Assembly (NCBI RefSeq): GCF_002222655.1
Contig: NZ_CP022423.1
Location: 1,798,001 to 1,862,000, forward strand
DNA from: Vitreoscilla filiformis
Lineage (GTDB): Bacteria > Pseudomonadota > Gammaproteobacteria > Burkholderiales > Burkholderiaceae_C
Length of the DNA: 64,000 nucleotides
Direction of reading: 5' to 3'
In this document: one piece after another, positions 19,912-29,170 of the stretch
Numbering within the stretch: the first letter of the stretch is position 1
Layout of the letters: each line of letters begins with the position of its first letter
Notes under the pieces: generated by a model
Databases searched by the model: none
Told to the model about the DNA's origin: nothing
The model's input: only the letters and a program-made list of their open reading frames with translations
Position numbers and translations under genes: made by a program

Positions 19912-21378
19912 ATGAAGCCTTTTATCTTTGGATCGCACGACGGGACTGAGATCATTTTCCTTTTCACTCCTCGGTTGGTTGATTCGGTTATGTTTCAGCT
20001 CCGGGTTCCCGGTTCTCTGACTGTGGGGCATGTTGAAGCCTTCTGTGAAGGGGTGTGGGTTGCCCTGGATGATGCAGTTATTGATGCGGTTGTTTTGTCC
20101 AGCGAGCGTCGTGCACCACAAGAGTGGTTGACGGCGAAGGGCAATCGATTTTTGGTGACCAAGCGCGAAAAGAAACCATTCGCTGAGCTCAAGTTTAAAA
20201 AGGCAATGAATCTGTCGGGTCTTCGGATCTGCAATCGTTCGGATGGGGCTTGGTCTAACTCGTGTTATCTCAGTGTTGGTGTTGCTAATAGGGGAGAGGC
20301 TTCGAAAGCAGCATTATTCTCTAACGGCTCAGGAGATTTTCTTCAGGACTATGAAGCATGGCTATATCGCAGCGCTCTTCAAGAGAGCCCGAATGAACAA
20401 ATTTCGCAGCTGATCGAGGCGTTCCGCGAGAAATGGCTAATGGCGCTGGATGCGCATGAGAAGGCTGAGAAACCAGGCGCTGATCTGTTGTGGGAGCATT
20501 CTGCGGTCGACCGTCTGGTAGGTAATGCTGCGCAGGTACCGTGTGCAATTTCGGCGACTCAACTCGTGAGCTGGGTTAGATACCTGTTGTCCATCGCGCT
20601 TCAGCTCAAGATGTTGGGGGCCTCAGGGCGAGATCTGATTGTTTTTGAATTCTTACTCCGCTGTTTGGCGCTTGATGCCAAGACTGCTTTTGGAAGGTTA
20701 AAGTTCAGTCCCATCGATCAGCTGGATAATGTTCTTTATGATTCGATCAATCAAGCACTGCTGCGGCCCGAAATTGTGAATCAACGGGGCGCGTTGGTGA
20801 TGCTTGGGCATGGTGTGTTCGCTCGGAACGAACGTCCCTCGGATCAAGCGCTGCTGGAATGCACGCAGGTGATCGCTGACGATCTTGCAGCGCTGCCTGG
20901 AACCGATTTGTATTTGTCGTACGGCGCTTTATTGGGGATCGTCCGAGATGGGAGGTTGCTGCCGCACGATGATGATGTTGATCTGCTTTTTGTTGCATCA
21001 AGCAGAGAATCACTCGTGAACCAAATTGATCTTTTGGTGGGGCGAATTAAGTCGTTGGGCTTTAAAGTATCGCGCCGGATGACGAATGGCTCAGATTTGC
21101 CATTTTTGATTTGTACGGCAGGTGCCAAGCATGTCGATGTCTTCCTTGGCTGGCGAGATTCGAGCAGCGGTCAGGTATATTTGCCAATGGCAGGGGTTCG
21201 ATATGGGGCAGTTCCCGATGTTTTTTTCCAAACTCCCCAAAAACTGCATATGGAAAACTGCAATCTTCCCATTCCAACGGATCCGATTGGGTTTTTGATG
21301 GCTCGATATGGTGAAGGCTGGTCTACGCCAGATCCACTTTTTAGGTTGCGTGAGGGGCACCGATCGATAGCGCTTTAG
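19912..21378 (+). CDS. LicD-family phosphotransferase with large N-terminal region
   Basis: 488 residues. The C-terminal third has the LicD/fukutin-type nucleotidyltransferase fold motif LYLSYGALLGIVRDGRLLPHDDDVDLLF, with the acidic DDDVD metal site, and a following KHVDVFLGW. LicD proteins transfer phosphocholine or phosphoglycerol-type groups from CDP donors to glycans. The first 300 residues are not recognised; they may bind the acceptor. Placed after gpsA and tagD, the natural donor would be CDP-glycerol, so the protein is a good candidate for a phosphoglycerol transferase. The start ATG 19912 has a weak ribosome site. Confidence 0.75.
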   Translation: MKPFIFGSHDGTEIIFLFTPRLVDSVMFQLRVPGSLTVGHVEAFCEGVWVALDDAVIDAVVLSSERRAPQEWLTAKGNRFLVTKREKKPFAELKFKKAMNLSGLRICNRSDGAWSNSCYLSVGVANRGEASKAALFSNGSGDFLQDYEAWLYRSALQESPNEQISQLIEAFREKWLMALDAHEKAEKPGADLLWEHSAVDRLVGNAAQVPCAISATQLVSWVRYLLSIALQLKMLGASGRDLIVFEFLLRCLALDAKTAFGRLKFSPIDQLDNVLYDSINQALLRPEIVNQRGALVMLGHGVFARNERPSDQALLECTQVIADDLAALPGTDLYLSYGALLGIVRDGRLLPHDDDVDLLFVASSRESLVNQIDLLVGRIKSLGFKVSRRMTNGSDLPFLICTAGAKHVDVFLGWRDSSSGQVYLPMAGVRYGAVPDVFFQTPQKLHMENCNLPIPTDPIGFLMARYGEGWSTPDPLFRLREGHRSIAL

Positions 21379-21509
21379 GATGAGAAATCGCACGGATAAT
21401 CGTTAAAAATCAAGCAACGTCGCGTTTCTTTTTCGTTGGCTGGCGCTGCATGACCACTTGCAGCGGTTCGGTTTCTTGTCGGGGAGGCAATCACGTTGGA
21501 GTTGTTGCC

Positions 21510-21842
21510 TTGAAAGAGCGTCTTGTCATTCACATTGGAATTGAAAAAACCGGGACAACAAGTCTTCAGCATTACTTGTACCTGAATGAGGCTCGGTTGG
21601 CTTCTCGCGGCATTGGGTTGCTGCGATGCGTGGGTGTCCCTAACAATCGATTGTTGGCGCACTATGCGAGTTTTCGTGATCGTGAACGCTTGCCTGTTCC
21701 TTGGTGCAGTGAGAATATTCCGGCTGGTGTGGCGTGGTATGACCTCATGCGCCAGCGTGTGAGAGCGGAGATTGATGCTTTTCCGGAGTCGATCCAAACA
21801 GTGGTGGTCAGCTCCGAGCATTTACATTCGCGTTTACGCTCT
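21510..21842 (+). pseudogene. Sulfotransferase-like gene, 5' part, interrupted by transposon
   Basis: About 111 codons ending abruptly at the transposon. It begins with LVIHIGIEKTGTTSLQHYLYLN, the 5'-phosphosulfate-binding loop of the sulfotransferase superfamily (HIGxxKTGTTSLQ). The start is uncertain: TTG at 21510 has GGAG 8 bases upstream, ATG at 21450 has none. The frame continues precisely at 32376 if the element and one copy of the 5-bp duplication are removed, giving an intact protein of roughly 404 residues. Confidence 0.8.
21838..21842. repeat. Target-site duplication, left copy (GCTCT)
   Basis: GCTCT lies immediately outside the left terminal repeat and recurs immediately outside the right one (32371-32375). 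A 5-bp duplication is the rule for Tn402/Tn5053-family transposition. Confidence 0.92.
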
Positions 21843-21869
21843 TGTCATTTTCAGAAGACGACTGCACCA
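21843..21869. repeat. Left terminal inverted repeat of the transposon
   Basis: Starts TGTCATTTTCAGAAGACG, the characteristic Tn402/Tn5053 end, and contains TCAGAAG-n6-GCAC, the repeated core expected for TniA binding. It matches 26 of 27 positions of the right end. Confidence 0.93.
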
Positions 21870-21918
21870 ACTGACGGGGCGTGACGCCAAGTGTGCAGGC
21901 CACTCCTGACGGCGTAAT

Positions 21919-21936
21919 ATCAGAAGTCATCCGCAC
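21919..21936. repeat. Internal TniA-binding-type repeat, left end
   Basis: ATCAGAAGTCATCCGCAC repeats the TCAGAAG-n6-GCAC core found in the terminal repeat, about 70 bases further in. Family members carry such 19-bp-type repeats at both ends. Confidence 0.7.
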
Positions 21937-21983
21937 CGATCTCGACTATGCTCAATACTCGTGTGCACCAAAGCGAGGTGAGC

Positions 21984-23665
21984 ATGGCGACCGATACCAC
22001 ACCGATTACCGAGCACGGCGTTGCCACCCTGCCAGATCAGGCATGGGAGCGTGCGCGCCGTCGCGCGGAGATCATCGGGCCGCTGGCACAGTCGGAGACG
22101 GTAGGGCATGAAGCGGCCGACGCGGCAGCCCAGGTACTGGGTCTGTCCCGGCGGCAGGTCTACATCCTGATCCGCCGTGCCCGGCAAGGCTCGGGGCTGG
22201 TCACTGACCTGGTTCTTGGGCAGTCGAGCGGCGGCAAAGGTAAGGGCCGCTTGCCGGAGCCGATCGAACGCATCATCCGCGACCTGCTGCAAAAGCGGTT
22301 TCTGACCAAACAGAAGCGCAGCCTGGCGGCGTTCCACCGCGAGGTCGCGCAGGCTTGCAAAGCGCAGAAGCTGCGGGTGCCGGCGCGCAACACTGTGGCG
22401 TTGCGGATCGCCGGCCTCGATCCGCGCAAAGTCACTCGCCGCCGGGAAGGCCAGGATGCGTCCCGAGACCTCCAAGGTGCCGGCGGCGTGCCTCCCGCCG
22501 TGACTGCGCCGCTTGAGCAGGTGCAGATCGACCACACGGTCATCGACCTGATCGTGGTGGACGAGCGCGACCGGCAACCGATCGGCCGTCCGTACCTCAC
22601 CATCGCCATCGACGTGTTCACCCGCTGTGTGCTCGGCATGGTGGTCACGTTGGAAGCGCCGTCCGCCGTCTCGGTCGGCCTTTGCCTCGCGCATGTCGCC
22701 TGCGACAAGCGCCCTTGGCTGGAAGGGTTGGACGTGGAAATGGACTGGCCGATGAGCGGCAAGCCCATGTTGCTCTACCTGGACAACGCGGCCGAATTCA
22801 AGAGCGAGGCCCTGCGCCGGGGCTGCGAGCAGCATGGCATCCGGCTGGACTATCGTCCGCTCGGGCAGCCGCACTACGGTGGCATCGTGGAGCGGATCAT
22901 CGGCACGGCGATGCAGATGATCCACGACGAACTGCCTGGAACGACCTTCTCCAATCCCGACCAACGCGGGGAGTACGACTCCGAGAAGATGGCCGCCCTG
23001 ACACTGCGCGAGCTGGAGCGCTGGCTCGCACTGGCAGTCGGCACCTATCACGGCTCCGTGCACAACGGCCTGCTTCAGCCGCCGGCCGCGCGCTGGGCCG
23101 AGGCTGTGGCGCGCATCGGTGTGCCAGCAGTCGTTACCCGCGCCACGGCTTTCCTGGTCGATTTTCTGCCCATCCTCCGCCGCACGCTGACCCGCACCGG
23201 CTTCGTCATCGACCACATCCACTACTACGCCGACGCGCTCAAACCTTGGATCGCACGGCGCGACCGCCAGCCCTCTTTCCTGATCCGGCGCGACCCGCGC
23301 GACATCAGCCGTATCTGGGTGCTGGAACCGGAGGGTCAGCACTACCTGGAAATCCCCTACCGTACCTTGTCGCACCCGGCTGTCACCCTCTGGGAGCAAC
23401 GCCAAGCATTGGCGAAATTGCGGCAGCCAAGGGCGCGAACAGGTGGATGAGTCGGTGCTGTTCCGCATGATCGGCCCAGATGCGCGAGATCGTGACCACC
23501 GCGCAGAAGGCCACACGCAAGGCTCGGCGTGACGCGGATCGTCGGCAACACCTCAAAGCATCCGCTCGGCCGGACAAGCCCGTTCCGCCGGGAACGGACA
23601 TTACCGACCCGCAGGCCGACAACCTGCCGCCGGCCAAACCGTTCGACCAGATCGAGGAGTGGTAG
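21984..23665 (+). pseudogene. tniA: Transposase TniA, two +1 frameshifts near the 3' end
   Basis: DDE transposase of the Tn7/Mu/retroviral-integrase type. A DNA-binding N-terminus precedes the catalytic core with Asp in EQVQIDHTVIDLIV, Asp in LLYLDNAAEFKSE and Glu in YGGIVERIIG. Start ATG 21984 follows GAGGTGAGC. The main frame ends at 23450. An extra C at 23427-23428 and another in CCC at 23475-23477 split the last 80 or so residues: removing both restores QGREQVDESVLFRMIG joined to MREIVTTAQKATRKARRDAD and the normal end FDQIEEW at 23665. Without the tail the protein may not contact TniB. Sequencing error is possible. Confidence 0.88.
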
Positions 23666-23667
23666 CC

Positions 23668-24577
23668 GTGGACGAATATCCCATTATCGACCTGTCTCAC
23701 CTGCTGCCGGCGGCGCAGGGTCTGGCCCGTCTGCCAGCGGACGAGCGCGTGCAGCGTATCCGCGCCGACCGCTGGATTGGCTACCCCCGCGCGGTCGAAG
23801 CGTTGAACAGGCTGGAAACGCTGTATGCGTGGCCGAACAAACAACGCATGCCCAACTTGCTGCTGGTTGGCCCGACCAACAACGGCAAGTCGATGATCAT
23901 CGAAAAGTTCCGGCGCACGCATCCGGCCAGTTCTGACGCCGACCAGGAACACATCCCGGTGCTGGTCGTGCAGATGCCGTCCGAACCGTCGGTGATGCGC
24001 TTCTATGTCGCGCTGCTCGCCGCGATGGGTGCGCCACTGCGTCCGCGCCCACGGTTGCCGGAAATGGAGCAACTGGCGCTGGCACTGCTTCGCAAGGTCG
24101 GGGTGCGCATGCTGGTCATCGACGAGCTGCACAACGTCCTGGCCGGCAACAGCGTCAACCGTCGGGAATTTCTCAACCTGCTGCGTTTCCTCGGCAACGA
24201 GTTGCGCATCCCGCTGGTCGGGGTCGGCACGCGCGACGCCTACCTGGCGATCCGTTCGGATGACCAGTTGGAAAACCGCTTCGAGCCGATGATGCTGCCG
24301 GTGTGGGAGGACAACGACGATTGCTGTTCGCTGCTGGCCAGCTTCGCCGCCTCGCTCCCGCTGCGGCGATCCTCGCCGATTGCCACGGCGGACATGGCCC
24401 GTTACCTGCTCGCGGCGCAGCGAGGGCACCATCGGCGAGCTGGCGCACCTGCTGATGGCGGCGGCCATTGCCGCCGTGGAGAGCGGCGAGGAAGCGATCA
24501 ACCACCGCACGCTCAGCATGGCCGATTACACCGGCCCCAGCGAGCGGCGACGCCAGTTCGAGCGGGAATTGATGTGA
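23668..24577 (+). pseudogene. tniB: Transposition ATPase TniB, +1 frameshift
   Basis: AAA+ target-selection ATPase of the TnsC/MuB class. Walker A LLLVGPTNNGKSMIIEKF and Walker B VRMLVIDELHNVLAG are intact; the start is GTG 23668, nine bases after GAGGAG. An extra G at 24414-24415 (GCGGCG for GCGCG) moves the frame before the last 50 or so residues. The correct frame resumes as RSEGTIGELAHLLMAAA and ends ERELM at 24577. As read, translation skips that stop and continues in frame into tniQ, giving a predicted TniB-TniQ fusion. Confidence 0.88.
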
Positions 24578-25791
24578 AGCCGGCACCACGCTGGCCGCTG
24601 CATCCCGCCCCGAAAGAAGGCGAGGCGCTGTCCTCATGGCTCAACCGCGTGGCCCTTTGCTATCACATGGAGGTGCCCGACCTACTGGAGCACGATCTTG
24701 GTCACGGCCACGTCGATGACCTAGACACCGTGCCACCACTCTCGCTGCTGGCGATGCTTTCCCAACGGAGCGGCATCGAGCTGGACCGGCTGCGCAGTAT
24801 GAGCTTCGCCGGCTGGGTGCCTTGGCTACTGGACAGCCTTGATGATCAGATTCCAGACGCATTGGAAACCTATGCGTTTCAGCTCTCGGTGCTGCTGCCA
24901 AGACTCCGCCGTAAGACGCGATCCATCACGAGCTGGCGTGCCTGGCTCCCCAGCCAGCCGATACACCGCGCCTGTCCGCTCTGCCTGAACGATCCGGAGA
25001 ACCAAGCCGTACTGCTCGTGTGGAAGCTGCCCCTGATGCTGAGCTGCCCGCTGCATGGCTGCTGGCTGGAATCCTATTGGGGCGTGCCAGGGCGTTTTCT
25101 CGGCTGGGAGAATGCCGATGCCGCCCCACGCACCGCCAGCGACCCGATTGCGGCGATGGACCGGCGCACCTGGCAGGCGCTGACCATGGGGTATGTGGAG
25201 CTGCCGCGCCGGCGCATCCACGCCGGATTGTGGTTTCGGCTGCTACGCACGCTGCTCGATGAGCTGAACACCCCACTTTCCGCGTGTGGAACCTGCGCGG
25301 GGTATCTCCGCCAAGTCTGGGAAAGCTGCGGGCATCCGCTGCGTGCTGGGCAAAGTCTGTGGCGACCGTATGAAACCCTGAACCCGGCAGTACGATTGCA
25401 GATGCTGGAGGCGGCGGCAACGGCAATCAACTTGATTGAGGTGAGGGACATAAGCCCGCCAGGCGAGCAGGCAAAGCTATTCTGGTCCGAGCCCCAAACC
25501 GGGTTCACCAGCGGCCTACCGACGAAAGCGCCGAAGCCAGAACCCATCAATCACTGGCAGCGTGCAGTCCAGGCCATCGACGAGGCCATCATTGAAGCGC
25601 GGCACAACCCCGAGACGGCACGCTCGCTGTTCGCGTTGGCTTCCTATGGTCGGCGCGACCCGGCTTCCTTGGAACAGTTGCGCGCCACCTTCGCGGAGGA
25701 AGGCATCCCTCCGGAATTTCTGTCACATTATGAGCCTGATGAACCCTTTGCATGTCTTAGACAAAATTACGGGTTAAGTGACAAATTTTGA
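24574..25791 (+). CDS. tniQ: Transposition protein TniQ
   Basis: 405 residues from the GTG that overlaps the tniB stop (ATGTGA). The family start RWPLHPAPKEGEALSSWLNR is present and zinc-finger cysteines are visible in HRACPLCLNDPEN, LSCPLHGCW and SACGTCAGYL. TniQ is needed for Tn5053-type transposition and is related to TnsD/CAST TniQ target-recognition proteins. It is full length and intact when started at 24574. Confidence 0.9.
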   Translation: MKPAPRWPLHPAPKEGEALSSWLNRVALCYHMEVPDLLEHDLGHGHVDDLDTVPPLSLLAMLSQRSGIELDRLRSMSFAGWVPWLLDSLDDQIPDALETYAFQLSVLLPRLRRKTRSITSWRAWLPSQPIHRACPLCLNDPENQAVLLVWKLPLMLSCPLHGCWLESYWGVPGRFLGWENADAAPRTASDPIAAMDRRTWQALTMGYVELPRRRIHAGLWFRLLRTLLDELNTPLSACGTCAGYLRQVWESCGHPLRAGQSLWRPYETLNPAVRLQMLEAAATAINLIEVRDISPPGEQAKLFWSEPQTGFTSGLPTKAPKPEPINHWQRAVQAIDEAIIEARHNPETARSLFALASYGRRDPASLEQLRATFAEEGIPPEFLSHYEPDEPFACLRQNYGLSDKF

Positions 25792-25815
25792 CGGCCAGAG
25801 CTTTCTGGCTCACAC

Positions 25816-25843
25816 TGTCACATAATCGAACGTATATGTGACA
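25816..25843. other. Resolution (res) site, crossover-type dyad
   Basis: Arms TGTCACATA (25816-25824) and TATGTGACA (25835-25843) form a 28-bp dyad just before tniR. A further GTGACA-type half-site lies at about 25777-25785 and a reversed one at 25723-25731, together forming the array expected for binding of the TniR serine resolvase. Confidence 0.75.
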
Positions 25844-25851
25844 GGTGCAAA

Positions 25852-26466
25852 ATGTTGATCGGCTATATGCGGGTATCGAAAGCGGACGGCTCTCAAGCGA
25901 CCGACTTGCAGCGCGACGCGCTGATTGCTGCCGGCGTTGATCCGGACCATCTCTACGAGGATCAAGCATCCGGCAAACGCGAGGATCGCCCCGGTCTGGT
26001 AAGCTGCCTCAAGGCGCTACGGCCAGGCGACACGCTGGCCGTGTGGAAACTGGATCGCCTCGGGCGCGACCTGCGGCACCTCATCAACACCGTGCACGAC
26101 CTGACCGGACGCGGCATCGGCCTCAAGGTGCTGACCGGGCATGGCGCGGCCATCGACACCACGACCGCCGCCGGCAAGCTGGTCTTTGGCATCTTCGCGG
26201 CATTGGCCGAGTTCGAGCGCGAGCTGATTGCCGAGCGCACCGTGGCGGGTTTGGCGTCGGCACGGGCACGCGGCCGCAAAGGCGGTCGGCCTTTCAAGAT
26301 GACGGCGGCCAAGTTGCGCCTGGCAATGGCGGCGATGGGTCAGCCGGAAACCAAGGTTGGCGATTTGTGCCAAGAACTCGGAATTACTCGGCAGACCCTG
26401 TACCGGCATATTTCACCCACCGGTCAGTTGCGTTCTGACGGAACGAAGTTGCTCAGTAAGGCTTGA
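25852..26466 (+). CDS. tniR: Serine resolvase TniR
   Basis: 204 residues, normal for TniR. Resolvase catalytic domain with nucleophile Ser in IGYMRVSKADGSQ, arginines in WKLDRLGRDLRHL and the conserved FGIFAALAEFERELIAERT, then a helix-turn-helix tail (TKVGDLCQELGITRQTLYRH). It resolves the cointegrate at the adjacent res site. Its 3' end overlaps the convergent outer-membrane factor gene by 14 bases. Confidence 0.95.
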   Translation: MLIGYMRVSKADGSQATDLQRDALIAAGVDPDHLYEDQASGKREDRPGLVSCLKALRPGDTLAVWKLDRLGRDLRHLINTVHDLTGRGIGLKVLTGHGAAIDTTTAAGKLVFGIFAALAEFERELIAERTVAGLASARARGRKGGRPFKMTAAKLRLAMAAMGQPETKVGDLCQELGITRQTLYRHISPTGQLRSDGTKLLSKA

Positions 26467-27964
26467 CCTTCAATCCATCATAACCTCCACCCATCGCCTG
26501 AAATAGTGCGGCACTATCAGCAAGCCGTTGCGCCTGCGCTGCGACCAAGGCAATGCTACTTTGTTGAGCCTGCTGCCTTGCAATCAGCAATTGCGTGTAG
26601 CTGGCTGCGCCAAGCGCATACTGACGCCCAGTGGATTCAAGGGAAGACTGTGCAGTTGAGTCTGCAAGCGCGAGTGAACTCAATGCCTGTGCATCGTGCT
26701 CCAGTGCGCTCAATGTGTCCGCCACGTTGCGCAGAGCGTCGAGCACAACGCCCTGATAATTTGCCGCTGCGGCATCCAATGCTGCCAGCGATGCCCGTTT
26801 TTCTGCGGGTAGTCCCGGATTGAATAGTGGCTGGGTCAACTGCCCCAGCACACTCCAAACAGCAGAGTTGCTGCCAAAAAGAGCCCCGGTTGTGAGTGCT
26901 TGCGAGCCAAGGTTTGCACTGAGGTTGATTTGAGGATACAGCTTGGCGATCGCCACCCCATATTCGGCATTCGCCGCGTGGAGCAATGCTTCTGCCGCCT
27001 GAATATCAGGCCGTCTGCGCACCAGATCAGAAGGCATCACAAGAGGCAATTCGGTGGGCAGTTTGAACTCGGCCAAAGTGAAATCGGGCACCTTCGCGTC
27101 ACCAGGGGCCTGGCCGGAAAGCGTGGCCAGAAGATGCTCACTTTGTTGCAGTTGCTTGAGCAAAAGGGGTAGTCCAGAACGAGTTTGTTCGGTCTGCGTT
27201 TGCTGTGCAAGCAGCTCGTCCGGTGCTGCTTGACCAAGACGCACCCGCTTGCGGGTGACATTGATCTGCTCGTCCTGTGCTTCGACCATCGCTTTGGTGG
27301 CCGCAAGCTGACCCGCGAGTTTTGCTCGGACAATGGCGGTGGTGGTGATATTTGCCGCAAGGGTCAGTTGCGCGCCCGCCAGTTCATGGCTCCGGTAGTC
27401 CACACGAGCGGCCAGCGCTTCCAACGCACGACGATTCCCTCCAGCCAAGTCGAGGCGGTAATGCACGCCAACGCTGGCGTTGTAAAGACTGAACTCACGT
27501 GCATCGCCGGCCAGTCCGAGACCGCTGGGGCTCATCCGTTGGCGTTGCGCACCGATATTCGCATCGACTTGGGGGTAGCGCGTTGATCCCGCTTGCGCAG
27601 CATGAAGCTCCTGCGCCTGCAGCAGCGTCGATTTTGCAGAGGCTAACGTTGGACTGTTTTGTAAAGCCAGTGCAATCAGTGCATCGAGTCTGGATGACCC
27701 CAGGCTGTGCCACCATTCCAAACTGACCTCCCGACCGACCCGGAGGGTTTGCACCTCCCCCAAAAGGATTGCGGCCGAGGCGGTTTGCGCTGGCATGGTG
27801 GCAACGGTGTAATTAGATGTAGTCGGCGCTTCGGGGCGTTTGAAGTCAGGCCCGACCGCACAACCAGCCAACAAACCAACAAGTGCGAGAGATGTCAGGG
27901 CTCTGGCCGGCCATTGACTGGGTTTCGTGCATTGGCCTGTGCAAGTCAGGTCATCGGTTTTCAT
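26453..27964 (-). CDS. NodT-family outer-membrane efflux lipoprotein
   Basis: 503 residues with a lipoprotein signal (LALVGLLAGCAVGPDFKRPE), then two TolC/OprM-type repeats rich in helix: LIALALQNSPTLASAKSTLLQAQ, and the NodT hallmark PSDLVRRRPDIQAAEALLHAANAEYGVAIAKLYPQINLSA. It would form the outer-membrane duct for the ABC pump encoded upstream. It is the last cargo gene, overlapping the cytochrome gene by 14 bases. Confidence 0.93.
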   Translation of the reverse strand: MKTDDLTCTGQCTKPSQWPARALTSLALVGLLAGCAVGPDFKRPEAPTTSNYTVATMPAQTASAAILLGEVQTLRVGREVSLEWWHSLGSSRLDALIALALQNSPTLASAKSTLLQAQELHAAQAGSTRYPQVDANIGAQRQRMSPSGLGLAGDAREFSLYNASVGVHYRLDLAGGNRRALEALAARVDYRSHELAGAQLTLAANITTTAIVRAKLAGQLAATKAMVEAQDEQINVTRKRVRLGQAAPDELLAQQTQTEQTRSGLPLLLKQLQQSEHLLATLSGQAPGDAKVPDFTLAEFKLPTELPLVMPSDLVRRRPDIQAAEALLHAANAEYGVAIAKLYPQINLSANLGSQALTTGALFGSNSAVWSVLGQLTQPLFNPGLPAEKRASLAALDAAAANYQGVVLDALRNVADTLSALEHDAQALSSLALADSTAQSSLESTGRQYALGAASYTQLLIARQQAQQSSIALVAAQAQRLADSAALFQAMGGGYDGLKVKPY

Positions 27965-28412
27965 AAAAATGCTCCATGAACGGCTTACGGAAGCTCTGAT
28001 GACAACCGAGGCAGCTTTGTTGTACCTTCGAAAAAGCAGAGATAACGGCTAGACCATCACCACGCTTGGCTGCGTCGCCCATAGCAGTAGCAGATTCGTG
28101 CGTCTGCCCATCGTGGCTGCGAAACTTCCCAGCATCGGTTCCGAGCCAAGCAAGAATGCGCATTTTTTCCGCGACGGGAGGCTCTGCGTGGTTGGCAATC
28201 TTCGGAGCCAACTCGACAACCACCGCCCACTCTTCCTTGGAAATTGCGCCTGTAATGGCCTGCATGTCGCGGCCTAATTTGTCCATCACACCGCGTAGTG
28301 CCATCGGCTTTGCGGGTTTTTCCGTCTGCGCGCCGACAGGGGTGGCTGATATGGTCATCACCGTGAAAAGCACGGCGGAAATGACCAGGAACGGTTTTTT
28401 AGTGCTGTTCAT
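27951..28412 (-). CDS. Cytochrome c'-like exported monoheme protein
   Basis: 153 residues from the ATG at 28412 (AAGGGGG upstream). Signal peptide (FLVISAVLFTVMTISATPVGAQ), then a helical protein with GVMDKLGRDMQAITGAI at the start and the heme site SCLGCHQSFRKPF close to the C-terminus. Heme at the C-terminal helix of a four-helix bundle is the cytochrome c'/c556 arrangement. Such proteins bind NO or CO or carry electrons. Finding one between an ABC ATPase and an outer-membrane factor, with tight spacing, is unusual; its role in the pump is unknown. Confidence 0.82.
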   Translation of the reverse strand: MNSTKKPFLVISAVLFTVMTISATPVGAQTEKPAKPMALRGVMDKLGRDMQAITGAISKEEWAVVVELAPKIANHAEPPVAEKMRILAWLGTDAGKFRSHDGQTHESATAMGDAAKRGDGLAVISAFSKVQQSCLGCHQSFRKPFMEHFYENR

Positions 28413-28457
28413 GAGACCCCCTTCTTTTTTCAGCGACATCGATAACGAGTGGCGCAG

Positions 28458-29168
28458 TCATTCAAAACTGCGCCCTTCACCCGCTTCCTCGTGAGTGACG
28501 CCATCGCGGATATGGTAAATGCGCTTGAACGTCGGGATGATTTTTTCGTCGTGCGTGACGACGATGACGGCGGTTTCAAAACGCCGAGCCATGTCGTTGA
28601 GGATGCGGATGACAGACATCGCACGCACCGAATCCAGCGGTGCCGTTGGTTCATCAGCCAGGATCACTGGTGGTCGATTGACCAAGCCGCGAGCAATAGC
28701 CACGCGTTGCTGTTCTCCGCCTGAGAGTTGTGACGGCATGGCCTTGGCGCGGTGCTGCACATCCAGAGCGGTGAGCAGTTCGAGCGCGCGTTTTCGCGCA
28801 TCGTCATTGCCGGCACCCGCGAGCATCGGCAAGAGCGCCACGTTATCGGTGACATCGAGAAACGGGATCAGGTACGGCGCTTGAAACACGAAACCGATCT
28901 TGTCGCGGCGCAAAGCCCGCAGGTCGCGCACTTTCCATTCATCGTCGAAAATCACCTCGTTTCCCAGCACCATGCGACCGGCGGTGGGGTCAATCACGGC
29001 TCCCAGGCACTTGAGCAACGTGCTCTTGCCGGAACCGGAAGGGCCGATCAGGCCAACCACCTCGCCCGGCGCAACCTGCATGTTCACGTTCTTCAAGGCG
29101 AGAACCGCAGTGTCTCTCTCTCCGTAACGCTTGCTCAAGCCTTCGATGTGAATGCCTTTTGCCGTCAT
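28458..29168 (-). CDS. ABC exporter ATP-binding protein (MacB/DevA/LolD type)
   Basis: 236 residues from ATG 29168. Walker A GPSGSGKSTLLKCLG, Q-loop VFQAPYLIPFLDV, signature LSGGEQQRVAIARGL, Walker B VILADEPTAPLDS and H-loop VVTHDEKII. This is the compact ATPase type that pairs with FtsX-like permeases. Two bases separate it from the permease gene. It would drive a tripartite pump with the membrane-fusion protein and NodT-type duct. Confidence 0.92.
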   Translation of the reverse strand: MTAKGIHIEGLSKRYGERDTAVLALKNVNMQVAPGEVVGLIGPSGSGKSTLLKCLGAVIDPTAGRMVLGNEVIFDDEWKVRDLRALRRDKIGFVFQAPYLIPFLDVTDNVALLPMLAGAGNDDARKRALELLTALDVQHRAKAMPSQLSGGEQQRVAIARGLVNRPPVILADEPTAPLDSVRAMSVIRILNDMARRFETAVIVVTHDEKIIPTFKRIYHIRDGVTHEEAGEGRSFE

Positions 29169-29170
29169 GT

